DNA from: Coniella vitis
Taxonomy: Eukaryota; Ascomycota; Sordariomycetes; Diaporthales; Schizoparmaceae
Reading direction: 5' to 3'
NCBI GenBank assembly: GCA_011317545.1
Contig: WUJK01000011.1
Span: forward strand, 1,255,501-1,319,500
DNA length: 64,000 nucleotides
Made by a program: the position numbers and the translations under genes. The notes below the pieces were generated by a model. The model did no database searches. It was not told the origin of the DNA and was given only the letters and a program-made list of their open reading frames with translations. Shown in pieces: positions 23,201 through 34,013 of this stretch. The first letter of the stretch is position 1. Every line of letters starts with the position of its first letter.

Positions 23201-26115
23201 ATAGATAGCAGGATATATTATCGCGATAAGTTTAAGAAGAAACTAAGTACGTATAACGATATCTCCTTATAATAGCAACTATATAAAACGAAGATATATT
23301 TAAAAACCTCTCCGGTATACTAGAAGAGTATCGGAAGTTTATAAAACTATTTTAAGGAAAATTCGATAACGGCCTACTAGAGTATAGCCTATACGACTAC
23401 GAGATCCTACTTAAAGAAGGAGAATAACTAAAGTTCTTTCCTATCTACGGATTAGATAAGGATAAACTTAAAGTACTTAGAGAATATATCGACGAAAATC
23501 TTAAGAAAGGCTATATTAGACCCTCCTATTTACTAGTAGGATACCTAATCCTATTTATACTAAAGAAAAACGGCAAACTACGACTATACGTTAACTACCG
23601 GCAACTTAACGATATTATAATTAAGAATTAATACCCCTTACCTCTCTTTAAAGAACTTAGAGATAAACTTAGAGGAGCTTAATAGTTTATAGCCCTCGAC
23701 CTTAAAGAAGGATATATATATATTCGTATTAAACCTAGAGAAGAATAGAAAATAGTATTTAGAATACGCTATAGATATTTCGAATACCTTATTATACTAT
23801 TCGGACTTACTAATACCCCTGTATTATTCCAGGAAATAATAAACTTTATCTTACGTAAATACCTCGACTATTTTATAATCGCTTACCTAAATAATATCCT
23901 TATTTACTCGAGGATATTCGAAGAATACTAGAAGTACGTTATAATAATCCTATAAATCCTCTAAGATAATAAGATTTTAGTAGAACCTACTAAATATAAT
24001 TAGAATACCTAAGAAGTTAACTACCTCGGATATACTATTATACTAGGGTATATACGAATATAGAAAGATAAAGTATAGGCAGTTAGGGACTAGCCTATAC
24101 CTTAGAACGTTAAGGACGTTAGAGCCTTCCTAGGCTATATTAACTTCTACCGATAATTTATTAAGAACTATAATAGTATTATAGTACTACTTATAGAACT
24201 TATAAAAAAGGATATTACCTTTAATTAGAACGAATAAGTATAGAAAGCCTTTAGTATAATTAAGGATACCGTTATATCGGAACTAATCTTAGTTAAAGCA
24301 GACTAAGATAAAGTTTTCGAAATCGAAATAAACGGATTAGATTATATACTCGGTAGATAATTCGGATAACGAGATAATAAAGGATAACTACGGATAGTTA
24401 GTAACTTTAGTAAAAAGTTAAATAGATTAGAATTTAACTATAGAACGCCCGATTAGGAACTTATAGTAATAGTAGAAGCCTTTAGGGAATAGCGATACTA
24501 CCTTATTAGCGTAAAATAACAAATTCTTATATATACGGATTATAAGAACCTTTAAGTATTTACCTTAATAAAGCAGCTTAATAAACGATAAGTTAGATAG
24601 TACGAATTTCTATTAGAATTCGACTTTAAGATTATCTACCGTAAAGGTAAAGAAAACGAACGAGTAGACGCTCTTAGTAGACGGTTAGACTATAAGGATA
24701 GTAATAGCAAAGACTAAGATATTATAGTAATCTTTAAGGAAGATTCGGAAGGTAACCTTACTATATTATCTATTACTAAGGAACTTAATATAACCCTATA
24801 TATCGAAGGAGAAATACCTAACCTTAATAGTATAATAATATTAGAATAAAACAACTATATTAGAAGCATCTATAGCGTACTAGTATATAGATACTAAGGA
24901 ATTAGAGCAACCTATAAAAGGATCTAACGTTATTAGAACCTACCGAACCTTAAGAAACGAGTTATAGATATCGTTAATAATTATAATATATATAAACGGA
25001 ATAAGATAGAACGATATAAACCCTACGGATTACTATAACCCCTATTAATACCTACGGCTATTTAGTTATCTATTAATCTAGACTTTATTACTAAGCTACC
25101 CCTTTTACGAGAACCCTTAACTTAGGTGTAATACGATAGTATCTTAGTAGTAGTTTATAGACTAAGTAAATATATATACTTCCTATTATATAAAGAAAGT
25201 AGTACCGTAGAAGAACTCGTATATATATTCCTCCGTATTATTATCGCTAACTACGGAATACCTTAGGAAATTATATTAGATAGAGATAGAAAATTTATAT
25301 CGAAATTCTAGATCTTACTTACTAAATACCTCGGAACGATATAATATATATCTATAGTATTTTATCCTTAAATAAACGGATAAATAGAACGTACTAACTA
25401 GATTATAGAGTAATATCTATAATACTATATTAATTACGAATAAGATAATTAGGTCGAACTCTTACCTACGGTATAATTCGCCTATAATAGCGTAGATATA
25501 ACGAGTATAGGAAAATTACTATTCTTCCTATTCTATAGATATAACCCTATAGTATATTACGAAATACTACTAGGTGGAAATACGGAAATAGCAGACTAAT
25601 ACGCTAGAAGAATTAAGCAATTATATAAAGATACTCGATATATATTTTAGAACGTTAAAGAATAAATAACGAGATACGCTAATTAGAAAAGGATTAAGGG
25701 ACTAATCCTATAGAAGGGAGATAAAGTCTATCTTAACCGTAAAAATATTAAAACTACTAGACCTAGCGATAAACTCGACTATAAGAAACTCGGACCTTAT
25801 AAAATTATACGATAAATTTCCCTAGTTAACTATAAACTCGAAATCCTATATATACGTCTATACCCAGTCTTCCATATTTTACTTCTAGAACTAGCACTAG
25901 CAGACGTAGAACTCTCGTACGACACAGATATTATCGAACCAGAATAAGCATAATACGAAGTTAAACAAATTCTCGACTTACGTAAACGCAGACGCGGAAA
26001 ACAATACCTTATTAAATAGAAAAACTATAATAATTCGGAAAATACTTAGGAACTACTAAAGAATATATACCTAGATCTTATTAAAGAATACGAAAATAAA
26101 AAGTTATTATAGCCT
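20254..26115 (+). pseudogene. gag-pol remnant of element A
   Basis: Translation with stops shows a CCHC knuckle relic (FNCSKIGYFVRE near 21271), a protease relic (LLDSRV near 22650), then reverse transcriptase. The RT relic includes GYIRPSY, LRLYVNYRQLND, FIALDLKEGY and FGLTNTP, and the catalytic YxDD site now reads YLNN at 23884-23895. An RNase H relic follows near 24280-24720, an integrase zinc region and core near 24890-25600 (DRDRKFIS), and a chromodomain at about 25957-26090 (EVKQILDLRKRRRGKQYL). The Asp-to-Asn changes at the RT catalytic site and the TAG/TAA stops at former CAG, CAA and TGG codons fit RIP. The chromodomain marks it as a chromovirus. The gag start could not be placed. 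Confidence 0.88.
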
Positions 26116-26126
26116 TAGATAGAGAA

Positions 26127-26198
26127 GGTATTATAGGGAATCGAACCCCGGACCTCTTAGTAAGAAACTAGGAGCTTTAACTATTAAGCTATAAGACT
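26127..26198 (-). other. tRNA-like sequence inside element A, antisense to the element
   Basis: On the minus strand 72 nt fold as a tRNA-like cloverleaf: acceptor AGTCTTA against TAATACC (five of seven pairs), TAGCTTAATAGTTAAAGC as D arm, anticodon arm with loop TTTCTTA, and T arm CGGGG-TTCGATT-CCCTA. The loop would give anticodon UCU (Arg). Equivalent sequences occur at the same place in elements B (51194-51265) and C (57128-57199). RIP has damaged stems, so activity is doubtful. It could be a carried tRNA gene or a tRNA copied into an ancestor element. Confidence 0.6.
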
Positions 26199-26225
26199 AT
26201 TCGTATCTTTAACTATAATAACTAT

Positions 26226-26930
26226 CTATAGGAATAACCAGACCCCTTATTAAAAGCTACTTATACTCGGACTCCCTAGGTCGAATCCGGACTAATTAAT
26301 TGCAGCGTTAGGCGCCGCTAACGTATTCTAGTCCGTACCTTTAAACGAAGGATCTTATATAGATAAAACAGCCTCCTTAGTAGCTATAGTTTAAATAGCC
26401 TTAGCAACTCGCTTATACTCCTCCTCTTCTAAACTAGCGTTTACTAACTTTATACCCTTCTCCTAAAGAAACCGTCGTTATTTCTTTAGACGAGATAATC
26501 TAGTTAAAGTCTCTATTAGACGGGCTTATACGTTAGTAAGTTCCCTCTAACGCTTAAATAGACGCTCCTCTTCCTCTAACTTATAACTATCTAAATATAT
26601 TAATTCGTCGTTAATCTTAGATATTAAGGAAAGAATTAATACTAGTATAGCAAGAACTACTAAGAAAAACCACTTATACGAGGATACTAATACTCGAGAC
26701 GTATTATAAGAACGATTTTGTTTAGTATATTATATATAACTTTTTATACTATTAACTATCTTATATACTAACCCCTCCTCTAAGTATAACGAATAAGGTA
26801 TAATTTCGTAACCTTAGGTTTCGATATATATAAAACGATTTAAAGTAGTAATACGCTTTTTAGATAAAGATAAGAACGGATTCGTAGTATGCGATTTTAT
26901 AATCCTAGAAGATATAACGAATTAGGAAGG
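26226..26930 (-). pseudogene. Antisense accessory reading frame in element A
   Basis: On the strand opposite to gag-pol, between the tRNA-like sequence and the 3' LTR, one frame reads as a protein except for TAG/TAA codons where CAG, CAA or TGG are expected. Visible blocks are TTLNRFIYIET, IIPYSLYLEEGL, a hydrophobic segment WFFLVVLAILVLILSLI, a Glu/Arg/Lys-rich helical stretch, and a C-terminal block with LAAPNAA and SGFDLGSPSIS. The same frame is present in elements B and C. It resembles hypothetical proteins I have seen often in ascomycete genomes with one membrane segment, a coiled-coil-like region and a Gly/Ser/Asp-rich tail; the function is unknown. The start codon is not identifiable. 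Confidence 0.6.
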
Positions 26931-27016
26931 TATAATCCGAAGTAAGAATATTAGGCAGGACTATTTACGGAAACACTATAGGTCTTTAGGGATAAAGACC
27001 GATAGAAGGGAGATAA

Positions 27017-27473
27017 TATTATAACCTATAAATATATAGGTTATAGGAATAGGCTAGCGTAACTATATACTAGTAAATCGGAACCTTAACGGATTAATAG
27101 GGATCTCTTATATAAGGAATACGGATAGTATAATCAGGGTTAGGGTAAAGCCTATAAGAGATTACTATTACCTATCGGATAGTTAATAGGTAACTATAGG
27201 TATTAATAGGCTCGGATAGGCTACGTATTAATAAATAGAATAACGGAAGGATATAAGGACGATGGATTTCCTAGCTATTAGATAGTTTTCCTTATAGTCT
27301 TTAGTTGTAAATCTAAGTATTATTTTATATAATAGGGTAATCCCTCTTAATCCCTTATAATACTTGATATTGCTCGACAACGTACGAAGACTTAAAGGTA
27401 ATACTTCCCCATCCTGCTAATATACAACTCTCAGGTACTTCCGGAATCAGGGATTCAGGCAAGGATCATTACA
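27017..27473 (+). repeat. 3' LTR of element A
   Basis: Direct repeat of 19797-20253. Here the inner (5') end is RIP-mutated (TATTATAACC) and the outer 100 or so bases are nearly intact, ending GGATCATTACA, the mirror image of the 5' LTR pattern. Confidence 0.95.
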
Positions 27474-27478
27474 ATTGT

Positions 27479-30090
27479 ATGATAGCAGAGTATTATTACA
27501 CAATGCCTCTAAGTCTTCGTTCGTATGTTCTTGTGCGATATCAAGTGGTTGGTTATAAGTGATCAAAAGGGATTGATTGCCCTATCGTTGTATAGAACTT
27601 CACACCTGAAGAAGGCTATGAGGCAACTATCTAATAGCCAGGAAACTCACTGTCCTTATCTTGTTCTGTTCTTCCTTTCGAATATCCCCCTCAACCTTGG
27701 ATCACCGGGATATATTACACATCCATCATATCCGTGCGTTGCTTAGATATTATCGTCCTACTGATCCAATATATTGATTTTCATTCGTTCCTTGTTTATT
27801 ATTTTATTCACAACTAATATCAGGGATTCTTTCGATCCGCTGTGCTTTTGATACACATGCCATGTGGTATTGGCCTCTTGCTATGACTTGTATGACCGTG
27901 GGTCATAACATGAAGGGTATCCTTGAACTATTATTTCTCGACTCTTGTACAGATCCGAAGTGAGTATTTCCTCGCAAGCTTATCAGTTTCTCTACATGTC
28001 CAATCTCAGTTTCACAGGATCGTGGTCAGTGGTGAATACAGGCGGCCCATTCCCGTTTCTTTGCCTTGGCCTATCTCTACCCTGACCGCGATATCTCCAG
28101 GCAGCCAGCCACCTCTTAGTATGAATAACACCATTCGGTCTTCATATCACAATAGCAGTTCATTTTGACTTCAATTGATCATCCTCAGCCCTAGGTCCTG
28201 TGGCTATCTACTTACCTACCTGGTAGCCCGTGGGTACCCAGGTAGGCAGCCAGCTGCTGTCATCGCACCGACTTGCGGAAGGAGCACCAACGTTCCTTCT
28301 CTCACCTGCCCTCTGCGTATCTCTCTGCCCCATGTATCATGCCCCGTCCTTATCCCACCAACCTCTAAGCAATAGAGGAAGGAGCATAGGACAGGGGACG
28401 TAAGGTGTTACTTTATATATCGCTTGTCAACCTGGCCTTCCAAAAATGAAAAGAGGTCTGGTGGCCAAGTGGTCATATATGCGACTTGCAAATTTGCATC
28501 CCCCATGTCTCCAGTAGCCCTCTAATCAACGAATTATACGATGATAAAACTCAGCAGGGTTTTCTGAGTGAAGCGTAGTATGCCGAACTACGTCGTACCA
28601 TGTCTTTAGACCCGCTGGCGGGGAGTGATGAAGCACATAAAAAAAGAGTCTGAAGAGAACACATTTTTTGGTCAGATTCAACAGTATAAGAACAGAGACG
28701 TTAGATCAAGCTGTGTGACAAGCAGTAGACATACCTTTTTTGTTTTTGTTAGTTGGGGTTCTCAGCAGTCAAGCAGCAGCAACTGAGAAGGGATTCGGCG
28801 AGTTTATATGCCCGTTGACAGTACCGATACGTGTCCTTTGGTCGACCTCATGTCATGCCTAGCCTAGCCTGAATCCGATAGCCACTCTTGATCTAAGGTT
28901 ATTGACGTCTGGTTTGTTAACCGCTTTCAGCAGGCTACCCGGCTTGAGCGAGAGCGTTGTACCTGTGAACGTCGTTTCGGGCCAAGGACTACATTCAGTT
29001 CCGGCATCGATCTAGGAACATTAGTGTGTCCTGTAAGGCTCGCATGAGACGGGATGAGGACGCACTTTACAGCCACTGTTGGACTTTGGCAGGTTCGCGC
29101 CTAAATAGAAATTGCCAGTAGCCCTAATATCAAAGAATATAGATGAGTCACCAGCGCCAGACGACATAGCACGAACCCCGGGCTAGATACCCACGTGATT
29201 TCACATGCCATTTCCAAAAGCAGTCCATGTCTATCTTAGGAAGTGACAAATAAAGCCAAGGCATATGTAGATTGACCTCCGTCCGCTGTGCAAGAGGCCT
29301 AATGTACAGCTGAGTGCCGGATGCTGGAGATAGCCTCGTCTTCGCAATGCGATTTCGACCTCATATTCCAACTTCAGAACACATCCTTTAGAGAATTGGT
29401 AGCTACAGCTCCAAACCTTGGTTGATGCGTGGGCCGCCGCGAGTTCGACCCTCGTCGGGCTCATCATTCCTCTTCTGGATGGTATCTGGACATGGTACTA
29501 TTCCAGCACTAGACTGGCGTAATTTCTCTTTCTTCCCTTCTCCGGCTTCTCCATTTGTGGACCCAGCTGGAGATCAACGCAGTAAGAAGCGCTGCCGACG
29601 TCACAGCCTGTGATGGAGTTTCCTGTGTGGGATCCCAGCGGTTCCTTGAAAGTGACTTCTGATTCTAACGAATTGATGGCTGTCTGAGTGCTATCACAAG
29701 ATTTGATTGTGTTATTTATCATCGAGTGTGAAAATCATAGAAGGCGAGAAGAGCCTCGTGGAAGACTTATTCACTGCTGCGGAATCTCTTGTTGATCACA
29801 CAAAAAGGATGTCCAGCCTCTCTCTCAAGATAGCGAGTAGGCCTCGAGACTTATGACTTGAATCTGAGATCCGTTGACAGAGTTCAGCTGAGTATGAAAA
29901 AAAAAAAAAAAAAAGAATAAAAACATTGAAAAAAGATAAAACACAAAGAAAAGCGAACCCTTTACTTTCATCAGCCCTACTCCAAGACTTGTTTATTGTG
30001 TTGTAAATCACAATGGGTATTGACAATGCTTCATGCGAGTTTTGTAAACTATATTCAATATTCATGAGGAGGTCATTAGCTGATACGACT
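27479..30090. other. Inter-repeat region without a supported gene
   Basis: Mixed-composition DNA between element A and the solo LTR. Open frames are short and without domains. A tRNA 3'-half remnant lies at 29434-29463 and an A-box-like sequence near 28457-28475. An A18 run lies at about 29897-29914. Confidence 0.5.
29434..29463 (+). other. tRNA 3'-half remnant
   Basis: The sequence GCGAG-TTCGACC-CTCGT followed by CGGGCTC and A (29439-29463) is a T arm plus the 3' acceptor strand of a tRNA. No matching GAGCCCG 5' acceptor strand or D and anticodon arms precede it in proper spacing. It is either a truncated tRNA gene or the tRNA-derived part of a SINE. Confidence 0.5.
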
Positions 30091-30095
30091 CCACG

Positions 30096-30555
30096 TGTTA
30101 TAACCCATGAACATGCAGGTCACAGGAACAGGCCAGCGCAACCATATGCCAGCAAATCGGAACCTCAACGGACCGATGGGGATCTCTTATGTAAGAACAC
30201 AGAGTAGTATAATCAGGGTTAGGGTCCAAAGTGCTATATTAGATTACTAGAGATCACCACTACTCACCAGAATATTAGTAAGCACTAGTAAGCATTAATA
30301 AGCTATATATTGATAAGTACTATAACGGAAGGATATAAGGATAGGAGTTTACGGCTTAATATTAGATAGTTTCCTTATAGTCTTTAGTTATAAATCTAAG
30401 TATTATTTTATATAATAGGGTAATCCCTCTTAATTACTTATGATACTTGATATTGCTCGATAATGTACGAAGACTTAAAGGTAATACTTCCCCACCTGCT
30501 AATATATAACTTATAGGTACTTCCAGAATCAGGGATTCAGGCAAGGATCATTACA
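30096..30555 (+). mobile_element. Solo LTR of the same chromovirus family
   Basis: A 460-bp sequence starting TGTTATAACC and ending GGATCATTACA matches the LTRs of element A and is flanked by a perfect 5-bp duplication CCACG (30091-30095 and 30556-30560). No internal region is present, so it arose by LTR-LTR recombination. It retains more CpA/TpG than the full copies and carries the CAGGGTTAGGGT motif. Confidence 0.95.
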
Positions 30556-30560
30556 CCACG

Positions 30561-31364
30561 ATAATTTGGTTTATGCTACTGCTGCTCGAAAACCGACTAA
30601 CGTTTATTCAAAATGCCCCGGAGGGCCAGGAACTCTTTAACTAGCTTGTATTCTTGGCACTGATTTGTTCCTGTACTCTAGCGATAACGTCCAAGGACAT
30701 CTAAATAGTCATGAGCCAACATGAGGATTCGTTTTGTTTCTGATAGAGTTTCCAGTATCATTACAAGTCAAAGGAGGTGAAATATGACAGCTACCTCATG
30801 CGATCTTCAGGACGACGATGCCTTTTCTTTTTCAAAGAGACGGACAAACACGGCCATTCTCATTTACAGTTGAAGTACTGTGAATTAGTGGGTATTTTGT
30901 CCAAGAGGGATCTCAAAAGGAAGCAAGAAGACTCTTGTGAAGATCATTGGTTATAGTTGATAGCATGTGCATGTCGGTTTTACCATTCTTGAAGCTGGTC
31001 ATCGTTTATTATCATGAAGCTTGGACGTACTAACGTTTTCCAATCGACCATGGTACACATTATCCGTGTCGCATTTTTGAAATGTATCTCTTGACACCAG
31101 AATATGTGGTCGCCAGCAGCGATAGTGAACAGCGATACTATTTGTAAATTGGTATTTTGTACGTATCAAGAATAATAATAGTAACAATAATGATAAAAAC
31201 GATCTGTCTGTAAATGCGTTTGGCATCGGGGGGTAAATGCATAACCATGGCTCCTGACTGGCTTCGGCAACCAGTATGCAGCAGTGCTGGGGAAATTCTC
31301 ATTTCGATCAGACCGGGGGCTAGAAACTTTTTTTTTTTTTTTCTTTTTCCTTCTTCAGAAGATC
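30561..31364. other. Intergenic, nothing clear
   Basis: AT-leaning DNA between the solo LTR and the first cluster gene, with a T-run near 31330. No supported gene. Confidence 0.5.
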
Positions 31365-32869
31365 CTAATCCACCAAAGGCTCATATTTTGCTAATCTGAG
31401 CTGTGACAACTCTGTCGCATGCGTCTGCACATTGTTCTTGCTGGACGTGGTGCGGCCGCTGAGTTCGCTCTGCTTGCCGGTGGAGTGTTTCGTCGTCTGC
31501 TTCTTGCTGCTGCCGCCGAGCGACGTCCAGCTCTTGATTCTCTGGCCCATGAGGACGAAGAGCGTGCGCGCGCCGGGGACGGAGGCGGCGACAACCAGTA
31601 CACAGCTCTCGACACTGTTCCAGACTTCGAGGGGGACGGTAGAGACTGGACGTGGGTGTAAAAGAAAAAAAAAAAACCCACCGCGTTAGATTCAAGATTC
31701 AAGCGGTGCTTCAGAAGGGGTTGTTGGCTCTCAAGACAAAAGAGACTTACAGGTCGAGTCTGCGTAGTTCAGTGTGCCCAGTGTGGACAACTTAATGCAG
31801 GTCACAATGCCGGCCCTATTTATTATACGTGTTTCTCAGGCAATAAGAATGTGCTGCTCAAGTCTTTGCGCGTGCGGGAAAAAAAAGGGAGCTGGAAAGA
31901 GGATCTTACGGAATGCCGAGGCTGAGGGACGCGGCGATCATAATCTTGAGAGTCCTGTCCATCTGCAGCCCAAAGACTTGGGTCATTGCATAAATGGCAA
32001 AACCAAAGTCGAGTGCTGCGGAGAGTGCTGCGCCAAAAAAAAAAAAGAAACACAAAAGTCAGCAATGTGTGGTCCGTCCTCATGCCCGAAGGCGTGCCCG
32101 TGCTGTGCTGTGCTGTCTGGACGGGCGTGATAATGATGATGATGATGACGATGCGGGCTTTATTACCTCCGGCAAAATAGCCAATGTCAAAGTACACGGC
32201 CTCATCCCAACACGTGCCGACTACCTGGGTTGGGTTCCAGTTCTTCTCGATGGGCGTGCATTTGACGAATGTAACGACCGTCTGCAGGACCACCACCACC
32301 AGGAGCAACGCAACCACCAGGAACAGAACGACGCCGACCCGCTTCTTGTATGTGCCAAAGACCCGGTACGTGAGGAGCGCCACGGGGATCTTGGGGAGTG
32401 CCCAGGTCCACAGACTGACGGCTTCCAGAATCACCAGGAGCCGCGAGAGCTCGACGGTCTGGGCCGGGCTCGCTTCGAGAAGGACCTCGAGGTGTTGTCC
32501 GAATCCTAAACTGATGCAGTACGATATGTAGATGGCCCTGGCGAGCACGAGTGCCTGCATATTGCCCACGTGTTAGATTGGGGTCCAACAGCCACCCGCA
32601 GGTGCCAGAATCGGTAGGCTCGGTTTGTAGGTCGCGACTTGCCACTGCGAGGATGATGGAGGCTTCATCCAGCCCCCAACTGATCTTCTCCAGCCGTGAG
32701 CTGCCTGACGCGAGCCGCAACGTGACAAAAACTGTGTGCTGGTTAGTCGAGCCGTGCAAGGCAGCGCAGAGCAAGACAGAGTGCGGTGCGAACCTAGGGC
32801 CAGGCAGCAAAACACCCAGTCGATGACATTGAGGAACGGTCCTCTGCTCACATCGCCGCCGTACGACAT
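31365..32869 (-). CDS. Rhodopsin-like (SAT4/PTH11-type) fungal integral membrane protein
   Basis: Six minus-strand exons can be assembled: 32869-32794, 32731-32646 (or 32643), 32554-32167, 32027-31910, 31815-31751 and 31645-31365, giving about 337 residues. All junctions keep frame. The end of exon 2 is ambiguous between a GTGGCA donor and a GC-AG donor GCAAGT. The protein begins MSYGGDVSRGPF and has about seven hydrophobic segments, including LFLVVALLLVVVVLQTVV. Family-like blocks are CTPIEKNWNP, GTCWD, and ALDFGFAIYA followed by the basic loop before the last segments. The hydrophilic tail is Ser/Lys/Thr rich. This is the fungal rhodopsin-domain family, some members of which act as surface receptors; many are found in metabolite clusters without known role. 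It is divergent to the FAD-linked oxidase with a 1.1-kb shared promoter. Confidence 0.82.
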
Positions 32870-33982
32870 GTTGCTCAGGGCTCAGGGCTCAGTCGGGTTG
32901 ACGAAAGGCGGGATTCACTTGGCGGGCATGTCGAGACGGCGCAGAAAGTTGGGGGATTGAGCCCCCAAGTCGCATTCGTGAGGTGCGGCAGATCTAGTAA
33001 ATACAGATTTGCCCATGCACTCGCTCACTCACTCACTCACTCGCACTTCCCAGGCTGACAAGACAGCGGGAGAGAAGCAAGACATGGCCGCAACGTTGAG
33101 AATCCTGCCATTGCGGCTGCGGCACACCTTTTGCCCCGTGGCGGTTGCACAGAATGGGAGGGGGTGTGTGGGATAAGCTGACTGCATATCTATGCGGCGT
33201 GATTGTGACGACTTGGCGAGGCAAAGGCTCAAGCTGTCTGTGGGCGCAGTCAGGCAAAACAAACACCTCGAGGATCGTGCGGGATTCCTACACCCATCCA
33301 CCATCGTATACGGCATATGCAAGAAACCATTAGTGCCGATACCACTGTCTCGGATGGGGGTGTGTTCAGCTGCTGCTCAACCATCGCCACCTTGCCCTCG
33401 TGGAATCATATGATATAAGCGGGCAAATTCGGACATGGACCAATCTTCTGTCTCTGCCCAGCCAGGGTTCGTATCGACTTTGCCTCTTGTATACTTGCGT
33501 AGAGACTATAGAGCATGTATGTAGTACAGAGTAAAATTACTGGGGCCAGTCCAAGCGTTCATTCGAAGCAGAGAAATAGCACGGCGCTTTCCATGGGTTG
33601 AGGAGTCACAGCGTTCAATATATATATGATTATATATATTATCTCCAAATAGTCACCTCTCGACGTCGTCGCGAGCCGTGATCTCGCTGTCAGGGGCCCG
33701 CCAGATCCGGCCAGCTCCGGGCGCGGGTATATCTGCCGAGTCGCTTGTTACCAACGTTGGCCAAATGCAGATTCCCCAGCTGCGTTGGGTTGGGTTGGAG
33801 GGAAGGGGGGCCTGTTGTATCCTTGACAAGCGAGTATAAAGGCTCAAGCGCAGGCGGTTTATGTATTCTTCCCGATTCCATTCGCCAGGATACCGCCGAG
33901 AAACGAGACCGACGCCGTTCCCAAGTGTTTCGGAACGTTCACGCCCCCGCGCTGCCCACCCTCCTTTCTTTTTGCCAACGCG
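32870..33982. other. Divergent promoter region of two cluster genes
   Basis: Region between the rhodopsin-like gene (minus) and the FAD-linked oxidase (plus). It holds an ACTC microsatellite near 33021-33041 and an alternating TA stretch near 33617-33640. No gene is supported; long frames here are shadows. Confidence 0.5.
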
Positions 33983-34013
33983 CACAGCACAGCACAGCAC
34001 AGCACAGCACAGC
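33983..34013 (+). repeat. CACAG pentamer repeat abutting a start codon
   Basis: About six copies of CACAG run right up to the ATG at 34014 of the FAD-linked oxidase, so the repeat is in the 5' UTR. The last copy supplies the CA before the ATG. Confidence 0.85.

Larger units (their letters stand above)
19797..27473 (+). mobile_element. Ty3/gypsy chromovirus, element A (full length, RIP-inactivated)
   Basis: A 7677-bp element is bounded by two 457-bp LTRs and a perfect 5-bp target duplication ATTGT (19792-19796 and 27474-27478). Its LTRs run TG..CA. A purine-rich tract (AGAAGGGAGATA) precedes the 3' LTR. The internal region holds relics of gag, protease, reverse transcriptase, RNase H, integrase and a chromodomain in the Ty3/gypsy order, then an antisense tRNA-like sequence and an antisense reading frame. 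RIP has removed almost every CpA/TpG and put many stops in frame, so it cannot move by itself. The outer ends of both LTRs are much less mutated than the interior. It lies about 147 bp downstream of the tRNA-Ile gene. Confidence 0.95.

Noticed and set aside
28455..28515. Possible tRNA-Cys-like sequence (GGTCTGGTGGCC..TTGCAAA)
   Set aside because: It has an A-box-like word and a partial anticodon arm, but no T arm and no pairing acceptor stem.
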